Assembly: GCA_022451065.1 (NCBI GenBank)
Contig: JAKUOU010000026.1
Coordinates: 1 to 47,455 of the forward strand
Length of the DNA stretch: 47,455 bases
Origin: Pedosphaera sp.
GTDB taxonomy: Bacteria; Verrucomicrobiota; Verrucomicrobiia; Limisphaerales; UBA1096
Direction of reading: 5' to 3'
The notes under the pieces were generated by a model. The model ran no database searches. It was not told where the DNA came from and was given only the letters and a program-made list of their open reading frames with translations. Shown here one piece after another: positions 34,248-43,106 of this stretch (the stretch's first letter is position 1; each line of letters opens with the position of its first letter). The translations under genes were made by a program, and so were the position numbers.

Positions 34248-35710
34248 TGCTGCATGAACTCACCCTCACTGGCCTCACGGCCAAACTTGCCGCCAAGGAA
34301 GTCAGCTCCCGCGAGGCGATGCAGGCGTGCCTCGAGCGCATCGATGCCGTCGATGGCCAAGTCAACGCTTTCATGAGCATCGACCGCGATGACGCTCTTG
34401 GCCAAGCGGACGCCGTAGACGCTGCTTTGGCAAAGGGCGCCACCCACGCGGGCCAACCGCTACTCGGCGTGCCTGTTTCGTTGAAAGACCTTTTTTGCGT
34501 CAAGGGCCAACCGGTCAATTGCTCGTCGAAAATCCTCGGCGACTTCCGTTCGCCGTACGACGGCACGGTCGTTCGTAAACTTCGCGACGCTGGCGCTGTG
34601 TTGTTCGGCCGCATAAACATGGACGAGTTCGCGATGGGAAGCTCGACCGAGAATTCGGCGTTCGGGCGGAGCAACAATCCTTGGGACTTGGAGCGTGTAC
34701 CGGGCGGCTCAAGCGGAGGCTGCGCGGCAGCGGTCGCGGCGCAGGAATGTTTCGGCAGCATCGGCACCGACACCGGAGGTTCGATTCGCCAGCCGGCAGC
34801 GTTGTGTGGCTGCGTCGGGCTCAAGCCGACGTACGGGCGCGTGTCGCGCTACGGCGTGGTGGCGTTCGCCTCGTCGCTCGACCAGGTCGGTCCGTTGACC
34901 AGAGACGTGCGCGACTCGGCGACACTGCTCGGTGCGATGGCAGGCCACGATCCGCACGACTCGACCAGCGTGCCGACAGAAGTGCCGGACTACGTCTCCG
35001 AGCTTGGTGGCGACCTGAAGGGAATCAAGCTGGGTTTGCCGGGGGAATTTCTCATTGACGGTATCGATCCCGAGGTGCGTGCGGCGTTTGATGCGGCGGT
35101 GAAGCAGTGCGAGGAGCTCGGCGCGGAGATTCAAGAGGTCAGCATGCCGCACACCGAGTATGGCGTGGCGACCTACTATATCGTGGCCACTGCTGAGGCC
35201 AGCGCGAACCTCGCGCGATTCGACGGCATTCGCTACGGTGATCGCGTCGATGGTGACGATCCGTTTTCGCTTTACTGCAACACCCGCGGTCAGGGCTTTG
35301 GAGAGGAGGTCAAGCGGCGAATTATCCTCGGCACCTACGTGCTCAGTAGCGGCTATTACGATGCCTATTATTTGCGGGCACAAAAGGTGCGCACGCTCAT
35401 CAAACGCGACTTTGAGCAGGCGTTTGAGACGGTCGACGCGCTGATCACTCCGACCGTGCCGGCCGCAGCGTTCAAGGCCGGCGAAAAAATGGACGACCCG
35501 CTGCAAATGTATTTGTCCGATATTTTTACGATTTCCTGCAATCTAGCCGGCACGTGCGGGATCAGCCTCCCGTGCGGCTTCACAAGCGATCCGAAACTAC
35601 CGATCGGCCTGCAGTTGATTGGCAAACCGTTCGGCGAAAGTCAGTTACTGAAAATTGCCGACGCCTACGAACAAGCTACGCCGTGGCATACGGAAAGGGC
35701 GGCGCTCTGA
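34247..35710 (+). CDS. gatA: Aspartyl/glutamyl-tRNA amidotransferase subunit A
   Basis: This ~487-residue amidase releases ammonia from glutamine for tRNA-dependent amidation. The Lys-cisSer-Ser triad is visible: Lys80 ([10 protein letters not shown]), Ser155 (VPGGSSGG) and Ser179 ([12 protein letters not shown]). It also has [24 protein letters not shown] 34247 is used rather than the overlapping GTG 34244 because it couples directly with the gatC stop. Its stop overlaps gatB by one base. Confidence 0.97.
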   Translation: MLHELTLTGLTAKLAAKEVSSREAMQACLERIDAVDGQVNAFMSIDRDDALGQADAVDAALAKGATHAGQPLLGVPVSLKDLFCVKGQPVNCSSKILGDFRSPYDGTVVRKLRDAGAVLFGRINMDEFAMGSSTENSAFGRSNNPWDLERVPGGSSGGCAAAVAAQECFGSIGTDTGGSIRQPAALCGCVGLKPTYGRVSRYGVVAFASSLDQVGPLTRDVRDSATLLGAMAGHDPHDSTSVPTEVPDYVSELGGDLKGIKLGLPGEFLIDGIDPEVRAAFDAAVKQCEELGAEIQEVSMPHTEYGVATYYIVATAEASANLARFDGIRYGDRVDGDDPFSLYCNTRGQGFGEEVKRRIILGTYVLSSGYYDAYYLRAQKVRTLIKRDFEQAFETVDALITPTVPAAAFKAGEKMDDPLQMYLSDIFTISCNLAGTCGISLPCGFTSDPKLPIGLQLIGKPFGESQLLKIADAYEQATPWHTERAAL

Positions 35711-37134
35711 TGCAATACGAAGCCGTCATCGGGTTGGAAACCCACTGTCAGCTCAAGACGAAGTCAAAGATGTTCTGTGGCTGCGCCAATGAGTTTGGTG
35801 CTGTGCCAAACACCAATGTCTGCCCGGTCTGTCTCGGCATGCCTGGCGTGTTGCCGGTGCCTAATGAGCGTGCATTGCAACTCACGGCACTAACCGGTTA
35901 CCTGCTAAACTGCGAGGTGCCGGGTTTTGCCAAGTTCGACCGTAAAAATTATTTTTATCCTGATGTCAGTAAGGACTATCAAATCACGCAGTACGATTTT
36001 CCGTCGACAACGACCGGTCACGTGGATTTTGAGTTTGGCGATGGAATCGAGCGCGTGCGTGTCACCCGTGCCCACATCGAGGAGGACGTCGGGAAAAACA
36101 ACCACTTCGCCCAGCACAGTGGCGTGGACTTCAACCGCGCCGGCGTGCCGCTACTCGAGATCGTTTCCGAGCCGGATCTGCGCAGCGCCGACATGGCTTA
36201 CGAATACCTCAACGCACTCAAGGACATTTTGATTTACGGCGGCATCAGCGACTGCGACATGGAGAAGGGAATGGTGCGTTGCGACGTCAACATCAGCGTG
36301 CGCCCCAAGGGAGAGGAGAAGCTCGGCGTGAAGGTGGAGATTAAAAACATGAACACCTTCAGCGGCGTGCGGCGTGCGATTAACTACGAGGTGCCGCGGC
36401 AGATCGAGACGCTCGAGAGCGGCGGCACACTCGTACAGGAGACACGGCGGTGGGATGACGTCGCTGGCATCACCGAGAGCATGCGTACGAAGGAGCACGC
36501 GCACGACTACCGCTATTTTCCTGAGCCGGATATCATGCCGCTCAAGCCGGACGAGACTTGGTTGGCCGAGGTGTTCTCGCACATTGTCGAGCTGCCGCTC
36601 GCCCGCAAGCAGCGCTTCGTGAGCGACTACGGCATTCCGGCGCAGGACGCCGATGTGTTTGTTGGTAACGTGCCGTTGGGCGACTTTTTCGAGCAGGCCG
36701 TCGAGGGTGCAAAAAATGCCAAGGCCATCGCCAACTGGGTGATCAACAATCTGCAGGCGTGCCTCATCGAGACCGGCACGACGGTTGACGAGCTGAAGTT
36801 TGAGCCGGCTGCGATTCGCGAGCTGGTCGCGATTATCGACGCCGGCACCATCAGCAGCAAGGGCGGGCAGGAGGTGTTTGCGGCGTTGTTCGAGAACGGC
36901 GGCTCACCGGCGGCAATCGTTGAGGCCAGGGGGCTGGCGCAGGTCAGCGACAGCGGCGAACTCGACAAGTGGTGTCAGGACGCCATCGATTCCAACCCTG
37001 ACCCTGCGGACGACTATCGCAATGGCAAGGAAAACGCCATCAACTTTCTCAAGGGCCAGGTGATGAAGGCCAGCCGTGGTAAGGCCAACCCGCAGGTTGT
37101 CGGCGAAACCTTGGCCAAGCTATTGAAAGGCTGA
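35710..37134 (+). CDS. gatB: Aspartyl/glutamyl-tRNA amidotransferase subunit B
   Basis: This 474-residue subunit activates the tRNA-bound acid with ATP for amidation. Start ATG 35710 ([12 protein letters not shown]) is typical, with the longer frame from 35554 lying inside gatA. Seen are the cysteine cluster region CGCANEFGAVPNTNVCPVCLG, GFAKFDRKNYFYPDVSKDYQI, EEDVGKN, VDFNRAGVPLLEIVSEPDL, GMVRCDVNISV and the YqeY-like tail ending ANPQVVGETLAKLL. The terminal LAK is encoded by a CTTGGCCAAG copy. It completes gatCAB. Confidence 0.97.
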   Translation: MQYEAVIGLETHCQLKTKSKMFCGCANEFGAVPNTNVCPVCLGMPGVLPVPNERALQLTALTGYLLNCEVPGFAKFDRKNYFYPDVSKDYQITQYDFPSTTTGHVDFEFGDGIERVRVTRAHIEEDVGKNNHFAQHSGVDFNRAGVPLLEIVSEPDLRSADMAYEYLNALKDILIYGGISDCDMEKGMVRCDVNISVRPKGEEKLGVKVEIKNMNTFSGVRRAINYEVPRQIETLESGGTLVQETRRWDDVAGITESMRTKEHAHDYRYFPEPDIMPLKPDETWLAEVFSHIVELPLARKQRFVSDYGIPAQDADVFVGNVPLGDFFEQAVEGAKNAKAIANWVINNLQACLIETGTTVDELKFEPAAIRELVAIIDAGTISSKGGQEVFAALFENGGSPAAIVEARGLAQVSDSGELDKWCQDAIDSNPDPADDYRNGKENAINFLKGQVMKASRGKANPQVVGETLAKLLKG

Positions 37135-37253
37135 TCCATTTGTGGAAAACCTCTGCATTGGCGATGGCCCAAGCGTAACTCAGTCGACCGGATGGGTGTA
37201 CAGTGTCGGGGTGGAATAATTTTTTTGATATAATGACAGGAATACAAACAAAG

Positions 37254-38693
37254 ATGACGTTTCGGGCCATTGCTGCGCTGGCGATGATGGGGTCCGCTTG
37301 GCCAAGCGCAACCGCCAAAGAGACGGCACTCGACCGCTACGTGGCCAAGCCGGATGCTGCTTACGAATATAAATTGATTTCGCAATATGAAGGGGATGGC
37401 TGCACCACGTACATCCTTGGCATGACGTCGCAAAAATTCCTGACCGAGAAAGATGTCAACCGCACGCTGTGGAAGCACTGGATGATCGTTGCCAAGCCTC
37501 ACAGGGTGAAACACGACACCGGTCTGATGCTCATCGCAGGCGGCAGCAATGGGAAGGAACCACCCACCAAGGGCGACGACACCATGGCGCAGATCGCCGC
37601 CAAGACCGGGTCAGTCGTCACGGTACTCAAAATGGTACCCAATGAGCCACTGCAATTCGTAGGCGAGGAACGTACACGTACCGAGGACTCACTCATTGCC
37701 TATACATGGGATAAGTATCTGCGAACTGGCGACGATCGCTGGCCGGCACGCCTGCCGATGACCAAGGCGGTCGTGCGCGCGATGGACACGGTAACCGATT
37801 TTCTCTCCAAGCCGGAAGGCGGCGAAGTAGTCGTGGACAAATTCGTCGCTGCCGGCGGCTCCAAGCGCGGCTGGACAGCCTGGAGCATTGCCGCTGTGGA
37901 CAAGCGCATTGTCGCTATTGTGCCGATTGTCATCGACATGCTCAACGTCATCCCATCGTTTAAGCACCACTACCGCGCCTACGGTTTTTATGCCCCGGCG
38001 GTGGGGGACTATGTGGAGATGGGCATCATGGGTTGGCAGGACACGCCCGAGTACAAGCGCCTGCTCGAGATTGTCGAGCCGTACGAATATCTCGAACGCT
38101 ATACGATGCCAAAATATTTGATCAACGCCTCAGGTGACCAGTTTTTCCTGCCGGACTCATGGAAGTTTTATTACAAGAATTTGCTTGGCCAGAAGCATCT
38201 TCGCTACGTCCCCAATGCCGGTCACTCGCTCGATGGATCGGACGCTATTTACAGTCTAGCCGCCTACTACAATTCGATTCTGAACAAGATGAAACTGCCA
38301 GAGTACGATTGGGATGTGCAGCAAGATGGCTCAATCAGGGTGACGACCAAGACCCACCCGAAGGAGGTGCTGCTTTGGGAATGTACCAACACGAAAACGC
38401 GTGACTTTCGCATCGAGACCACCGGCAAAACCTGGACAAGCAGCAAACTGCGTCCGGTGAGCCGGGGGACGTACTTGGCCAAGGTGCCCAAGCCGGAAAG
38501 AGGCTGGACAGCATTCATGATAGAGTTGACCTATGCCGAGCCGATTAAGCGCGGCACGTCAACCAGGAGAGGAGGACGGCTTGGTCAAGCGACCGGCCGA
38601 GTCGGGGCCCCGTTCAAGTTTACCACGGGCGTGAACGTTGTGCCGGACACGATGCCGTTTGAGTTTAAGCCAAGCCCCATTCCAAATCGTTAG
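37254..38693 (+). CDS. PhoPQ-activated pathogenicity-related protein (PqaA-like alpha/beta hydrolase)
   Basis: The ATG at 37254 is chosen because AGGAA lies about 12 bases upstream and it begins a signal peptide (MTFRAIAALAMMGSAWPSATA); ATG 37233 is an alternative. The ~479 residues match the PqaA family: MLIAGGSNG, the nucleophile elbow AAGGSKRGWTAW, VPIVIDMLNV, NASGDQFFLPDSW (probable Asp) and VPNAGHSLDGSD (probable His). The family is secreted, hydrolase-like and of unknown substrate. A TATAAT at 37229-37234 after a T-run could be a -10 element, but then the leader would be very short. The signal peptide contains a CGCTTGGCCAAGCG copy read as AWPSA. Confidence 0.88.
   Translation: MTFRAIAALAMMGSAWPSATAKETALDRYVAKPDAAYEYKLISQYEGDGCTTYILGMTSQKFLTEKDVNRTLWKHWMIVAKPHRVKHDTGLMLIAGGSNGKEPPTKGDDTMAQIAAKTGSVVTVLKMVPNEPLQFVGEERTRTEDSLIAYTWDKYLRTGDDRWPARLPMTKAVVRAMDTVTDFLSKPEGGEVVVDKFVAAGGSKRGWTAWSIAAVDKRIVAIVPIVIDMLNVIPSFKHHYRAYGFYAPAVGDYVEMGIMGWQDTPEYKRLLEIVEPYEYLERYTMPKYLINASGDQFFLPDSWKFYYKNLLGQKHLRYVPNAGHSLDGSDAIYSLAAYYNSILNKMKLPEYDWDVQQDGSIRVTTKTHPKEVLLWECTNTKTRDFRIETTGKTWTSSKLRPVSRGTYLAKVPKPERGWTAFMIELTYAEPIKRGTSTRRGGRLGQATGRVGAPFKFTTGVNVVPDTMPFEFKPSPIPNR
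37295..37308. repeat. 14-base CGCTTGGCCAAGCG in a signal-peptide coding region
   Basis: A perfect 14-base palindrome. Here it is translated as Ala-Trp-Pro-Ser-Ala, a different codon phase from the common Leu-Ala-Lys reading, inside the PqaA-like signal peptide. Confidence 0.9.
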
Positions 38694-38716
38694 AGCCCGG
38701 CTGGGTTTGGTTCCGC

Positions 38717-39808
38717 TCAACCCTTCACACGGACGAGTTTTATGATGCGTCCATCCACGTTCCAGTCCTGGACATACAGGTTGCCATCGGCGTCCCAGCC
38801 GGAGCCATGGGTGCCGCTGAAGAGGCCTTCGATCCAGTCCGCCTGTTTGATGCCATAGTTGCTGCCCTGTTTGCGATCCGGGTTGTGGCCGAGTACGGCC
38901 ATGATGGTGTTGGTTTTGTCGAGGATGACCACGCGTCCGTGCAGGTCCGGCACCGAGACATAGTCCCCCTGGACAGAAACGGAAGTCGGCATGCCGAGGC
39001 CGCCGATGACTTCGTTGATATATTCGCCCTCGAGGCTGTAGTGCAGTAGACGGCCGCGGGGCTGGTGGTTGCGGTCGCAAATCAGAAGGCGGTTCGGCTC
39101 GTAACGGGTGTCGAGCGTCATGCCGTGCGCGGTGTTGAACTGTCGCGGCCCATTGCCCTTGGCTCCGAAATGCTTCAGGTATTTGCCGGCCTTGTCGAAG
39201 ATGAAAATGATGTTGCTGGCGTAACCGTCCGAAAGAAAAATATTGCCGTTGTTTGACACGGTGATGGCGGTTGGGCTGAACGGTTTCGCGACGAGACCGG
39301 AATCATCAGGGAAAGGAAGACGTAGAGCGACCTTGCCGTCGGCTGCGTTGAATTTGATTCCCTCCGCGTTGGCATTGCGTGCTCCATAAAGATACTCCGT
39401 GCCGTTCTCATCGCGGATCTCGATGTCGTGCAGTTTGGTGTATGGCTCGCCGGGAAACTCGCGGGTTACTTTGCCGTCCGGCGAAAAGGCGATCACGCCT
39501 TTGTCGGCGCTGGTGTAAATCGTGCCGTCCTTGCCGACGATCACGCCGCCATGTGTCGGGCCGATGGCGGATTTGCCATCCGCGGTGAGTCCCCAGCCGG
39601 GCACAGTGTCAAAGGTCATCAGTCCGGCACCCATACGAACACCGGCAGGCGCTTCTGGCTGAGCTTCATTGTTGTGGCCATCACTCTCGGCGTGATGATG
39701 ATCGCCTTCGGCATGACTGTGACCGTCATCGTGCGAGTGATGATGGCCGGACTGACCACAGCCAGCCAAAAACAGGACAGCAATAAGGAAGGTAAAAAGA
39801 GGCTTCAT
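38717..39808 (-). CDS. His-rich lipoprotein with NHL-type propeller
   Basis: The ATG at 39808 begins a lipoprotein signal (MKPLFTFLIAVLFLAGC; lipobox Cys17). Immediately after is a His/Asp-rich stretch (HHHSHDDGHSHAEGDHHH) with ten histidines in about 24 residues, likely binding zinc or another metal. The rest is a beta-propeller with NHL-like repeats (HGGVIVGKDGTIYTSADKG, GNGPRQFNTAHGMTLD, ILDKTNTIMAVLGHN, GTHGSGWDADGNLYVQDWN), resembling the peptidyl-hydroxyglycine amidating-lyase type propellers common in this phylum. The catalytic role is unproven. It is convergent with the PqaA-like gene and lies near the Nramp operon. Confidence 0.82.
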   Translation of the reverse strand: MKPLFTFLIAVLFLAGCGQSGHHHSHDDGHSHAEGDHHHAESDGHNNEAQPEAPAGVRMGAGLMTFDTVPGWGLTADGKSAIGPTHGGVIVGKDGTIYTSADKGVIAFSPDGKVTREFPGEPYTKLHDIEIRDENGTEYLYGARNANAEGIKFNAADGKVALRLPFPDDSGLVAKPFSPTAITVSNNGNIFLSDGYASNIIFIFDKAGKYLKHFGAKGNGPRQFNTAHGMTLDTRYEPNRLLICDRNHQPRGRLLHYSLEGEYINEVIGGLGMPTSVSVQGDYVSVPDLHGRVVILDKTNTIMAVLGHNPDRKQGSNYGIKQADWIEGLFSGTHGSGWDADGNLYVQDWNVDGRIIKLVRVKG

Positions 39809-39928
39809 AGCGCAGAGACTGTCGCTGCTCTGGAGTAGTAGAGCAAGCCGTTTAACGCTTATCGAAAAGGGCAATCCAAGTGGGCAATGTATGCTTATAT
39901 GAGCGACTCAGTTAAAACGAGTTGAACC

Positions 39929-40126
39929 TTACTTTTCCCTGGGCCATTTTTGAAACGGAAGGGTGGGTGACTGGTTGCTTTCCTCGCGGAATTTTTTCCA
40001 TTTGGAGCGCTGATCCAACTTTTCCTCCCAGGTGGCACAACCCTGTGCGCTCAGGAGGACACATAGGAGGGCGATACCAATAAGCACCCTGGGCGTGCGT
40101 GAAAAATTTGATCTGTGATATCTCAT
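39929..40126 (-). CDS. Small lipoprotein, unrecognised
   Basis: The ATG at 40126 begins a basic n-region and hydrophobic stretch ending LLSAQGC, a lipobox. The mature ~35 residues are charged and carry two Trp-rich stretches (ATWEEKLDQRSKWKKFREE). Total about 65 residues. No family recognised. It starts five bases after the Nramp gene stop, so it is probably the last gene of that operon and could be a small accessory protein. Small size lowers certainty. Confidence 0.6.
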   Translation of the reverse strand: MRYHRSNFSRTPRVLIGIALLCVLLSAQGCATWEEKLDQRSKWKKFREESNQSPTLPFQKWPREK

Positions 40127-40131
40127 GGATT

Positions 40132-41664
40132 TCAGATGAAGAGTTTTGTGTAGACCAGGTGCACACCGATCACGAGAAAGGCGAGGAACGAGAGCCAAAG
40201 CATGGCGTCCCAAACCTTGCCGGCACGGAGTCGTGGGTCACTTTTTTTATAGCGGAAATAAAGGACCGAAAACCCCAGCATTGGCAGGAGGATGGCCTGC
40301 ATGGTGCCTGCCGTAAGGATCAGCCAAATAGGCGCGGGAAAGAAGGCGTAAATGGTAACCGCAATAGTCGGTAGGGCCACGCCGAGTCCTTTCACAACTT
40401 TTTTCTTTTGAGCCTCGTCCAGTTTGGCTAGGCCGAGCACGTTGACCGCGTCTGCGGCCAGGCGTGACTGCGCGGCGAGAGCCACAAAGAAGGTGGAGAA
40501 CAGGACGGCAAATGCACCAAATAAAAAGATGCCTTGCGCCGCAGTGCCAAAGACCGGTTCATACATTGCCGAGAGGGTCTGGATGAGCTCGGATTTTTCC
40601 GGTAACAGCCCGGAACGCCCGAGAACGGCTGCCCCGAGCAAATAAAAAGCGATGGTGCAAAAAGTGTATACGATCATGGCGCCCCAGGCATCCCACTGCA
40701 TCACCCGCAGCCAGCCTTTGGCCCGGGCAAACCAGGAGTCGGAGTCGTCTCTCGGGCCGATCCACTTTCCGTAACCTTTTTCCAGGCACCAATAGGGGTA
40801 GGTGATCAGTTCAGCGCCGCCAACACCGATGATACCGAACGTGGCCAGCGCGGTCATGAGAGGTTTTAACTCCGCCGTTGGTTCGGGGATGCGGAAGCTC
40901 AATCCTCTGGCGATATCGCTAACGGACACCGCCCAAGCGTCGTGGGTTTGAAGCGCAAACAGGTTTACGATGGTCACCAACGTGAATGTCACCACCATGA
41001 AAATGCAGAATCGCTCGATGAAATTGAAATTGCCCCAGACCAAAAGAACAATGGCGATCAATGTAAGGATGCCGGCCCAGTATTTGTCGTCGTAGGCAAC
41101 AGTGACCTGCTTGATTGTTTCAAACTTGGTCGTGAGATCAGCGATTTTCTCGTTAAGTTTTTCCAAGCGCTCGGCGTCGGTGTCCGCTTGGTTTTTCAAC
41201 TCGGCCTGGGCGACTTCCAACTGGACCTTGGTTTGGACGTATTCATTGTATTTTCGGCCCTCCTCGGTCAGAGGCAAGCTAATGGACATCGCCTGGCCAA
41301 CCCCGCCAACAATGCCGCCCTGTTGGGCGACGATGGCGATGAACAGCAGGAACCAGTACCAGATGATCCAATTGCCGTTAAGGATGCGTGGGCCAGGAAC
41401 CTCGTTGAGGGCAGCGAGTGATGTTTTGCCGGAGGAGATGGTGTGGCGGCCAAGCTCGATCTGGGTGAATACCTTTATGATGCATCCGAGGATGATCAGC
41501 CAGAGAAAATCGAAACCGGCCTCGGCCCCGGTGCGGGTGGTGGCGATGAGTTCGCCGGAACCCACGATTGAGCCGGCGAGGATCATCCCCGGGCCGATGT
41601 TCCGGAGGATGCCCAGCTTGGTGGTGGGTGCGGATCTAATCTCGTCTGTCGGGTTTAGCGCCAT
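40132..41664 (-). CDS. Nramp-family transporter lacking the classical metal motif
   Basis: This 510-residue multi-span membrane protein is of the Nramp/LeuT-fold family. The first helix reads GPGMILAGSIVGSGELIATT where manganese/iron Nramps have a DPGN motif, and helix 6 reads GIIGVGGAELITYPYW without MPH. Hence the usual Mn/Fe ligands are missing. Between about residues 133 and 193 lies a hydrophilic, coiled-coil-like insertion (EVAQAELKNQ, ERLEKLNEKIADLTTK) not seen in standard Nramps. It may move magnesium, another cation or a non-metal solute. Its start overlaps the upstream sulfatase end by ten bases. The small lipoprotein follows. Confidence 0.82.
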   Translation of the reverse strand: MALNPTDEIRSAPTTKLGILRNIGPGMILAGSIVGSGELIATTRTGAEAGFDFLWLIILGCIIKVFTQIELGRHTISSGKTSLAALNEVPGPRILNGNWIIWYWFLLFIAIVAQQGGIVGGVGQAMSISLPLTEEGRKYNEYVQTKVQLEVAQAELKNQADTDAERLEKLNEKIADLTTKFETIKQVTVAYDDKYWAGILTLIAIVLLVWGNFNFIERFCIFMVVTFTLVTIVNLFALQTHDAWAVSVSDIARGLSFRIPEPTAELKPLMTALATFGIIGVGGAELITYPYWCLEKGYGKWIGPRDDSDSWFARAKGWLRVMQWDAWGAMIVYTFCTIAFYLLGAAVLGRSGLLPEKSELIQTLSAMYEPVFGTAAQGIFLFGAFAVLFSTFFVALAAQSRLAADAVNVLGLAKLDEAQKKKVVKGLGVALPTIAVTIYAFFPAPIWLILTAGTMQAILLPMLGFSVLYFRYKKSDPRLRAGKVWDAMLWLSFLAFLVIGVHLVYTKLFI

Positions 41665-43085
41665 GCCTCAGTCCAGTATGCGGTTTTGATCTGGCTCGCA
41701 ATGTGCCACTCGAGCATCGCATGAAGCAACTGATCTTTCTGTTCCCGATGCTCGGGGTTGCTCCAAAGGTCGTTCGCTTCCTCCGGATCGTTGTTCAGGT
41801 CGAACAACTGACCGTACGATTCGCCGAGAAAATGAACCAGTTTCCAGTCGCGACTACGGATCATGGTCATAAAGTCGCTAGTGGTGAAGTTGAGGTCGCG
41901 CTGTTGCTCGGCAAATACAAATTCGCGGCCCGCCCATTCGTCGTTGTCCAGTGCCTCGGCAGGGGAGATGCCCTCAAGTGTGTTCGGCACGGGAACACCG
42001 GCCCAGTCGAGAATCAGCGGTGCGAGATCAAGTGACTGCAACAGGCCATCGAGTACTCGGTCTCCAGCAAAGCGTTTGGGCGCCCGGATGATCAACGGTA
42101 CCCGGACAACCTGTTCGTACATCGTCCATTTCTGGCTGTGTCCGTGGTCGGTCAGGCAGTCACCATGGTCTGACGTGAACACGACAATCGAGTTGTCGAG
42201 GTAACCGGTTGCCTCAAGAGCATCGAGCAGTTCACCAATCTTCTCATCGATCAGCGTGACATTGGCCATGTAGTGCCGGCGTTGGCGGAGTCGTTGTTCC
42301 TCGGTGGGGTTTAGTTGGTGCACCACCGAGTCGTGGTCGACCTCGGTATTGTGAACTCGCATGGCCTTGAATGCTTCGGGCTGATTGTCGAGGGCGTCCT
42401 GTGAAAGCTTGGCCAGGGGCAGGTCGCGGTCGAGGTACGGCTCCAAATGTCGCGGTGTTGGATCGTATGGCGGATGCGGGCCGGGAAAGCCAACCTGCAG
42501 AAAGAGCGGCTGGTTAATTGGATGGCTTTGCAGCCACCACTTGGCCAGGTCGCCAACGAAGTTGTCGGAGTGAGTTTCCTCGGGGAGATCCCAGGTGAAT
42601 GCGCCAAGGCACTGGTCGTAGTCGGCGCGTTTGCGGTAAAGCTCGCGCTGCTGTTTTACCAGGCCGCGTGCACGAAGTGCCTTGTCCCACTCGTCGTAAA
42701 AGTAGCGTCCCTCGAGATAGCGATCCTTGTTCTCGACGACATAGCGTTCGTGGAAGCCGCACTTGGAGTCGTAGGGGAACGTGTGCATTTTGCCGACGTT
42801 GACGCAGTGATAGCCGCTCTGGTTGAGCAACTCGACCCAGCTGTGCTGCCATGTGTCCGCGTTTTTCAGGATGCCGGTTGTGTGCGGATAATAGCCGGTA
42901 AACAGGCTGGCTCGCGCGCTGGCGCACGACGGCGCTGTGATGTAACAGTTCCGGAACGTCACTCCCTCGTGAACGAGGCGGTCAAGGTTCGGGGTGTCAA
43001 CGTAGTCAAAACCCAGCGCGTTGATGGTGTCCAAACGCTGCTGGTCCGTTATGATGAGGATGATGTTCGGACGGTCGTCGGCCAT
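41655..43085 (-). CDS. Sulfatase-family protein with CASAR in place of CxPxR, no signal peptide
   Basis: The ATG at 43085 (MADDRPNII) is used; a GTG at 43097 is possible. The ~476-residue protein has the sulfatase fold: TDQQR at 13-17, TPNLDRLVHEGVTF, VFTSDHGDCLTDHGH and GQLFDLNNDPEEANDLW. At the maturation site it reads C54-A-S-A-R within APSCASARASLFTG. The third position is Ser, where Pro or Ala is normal, so formylglycine formation may fail or use an unusual enzyme. No signal peptide is visible, suggesting a cytoplasmic location. It is between a lactonase and an Nramp transporter in one operon. Confidence 0.85.
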   Translation of the reverse strand: MADDRPNIILIITDQQRLDTINALGFDYVDTPNLDRLVHEGVTFRNCYITAPSCASARASLFTGYYPHTTGILKNADTWQHSWVELLNQSGYHCVNVGKMHTFPYDSKCGFHERYVVENKDRYLEGRYFYDEWDKALRARGLVKQQRELYRKRADYDQCLGAFTWDLPEETHSDNFVGDLAKWWLQSHPINQPLFLQVGFPGPHPPYDPTPRHLEPYLDRDLPLAKLSQDALDNQPEAFKAMRVHNTEVDHDSVVHQLNPTEEQRLRQRRHYMANVTLIDEKIGELLDALEATGYLDNSIVVFTSDHGDCLTDHGHSQKWTMYEQVVRVPLIIRAPKRFAGDRVLDGLLQSLDLAPLILDWAGVPVPNTLEGISPAEALDNDEWAGREFVFAEQQRDLNFTTSDFMTMIRSRDWKLVHFLGESYGQLFDLNNDPEEANDLWSNPEHREQKDQLLHAMLEWHIASQIKTAYWTEAWR

Positions 43086-43106
43086 AACGGACAGCACTTG
43101 GCGACG

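Noticed and set aside
37206-37234. Full sigma70 promoter around TATAAT before the PqaA-like gene
   Set aside because: The hexamer matches well, but no -35 is seen at 16-18 bases, and the predicted leader would be only about a dozen bases.
101-38482. TTGGCCAA copies as CRISPR repeats, attachment sites or a transposon end
   Set aside because: Copies are short, irregularly spaced, without spacer-length regularity, target duplications or adjacent recombinase genes.
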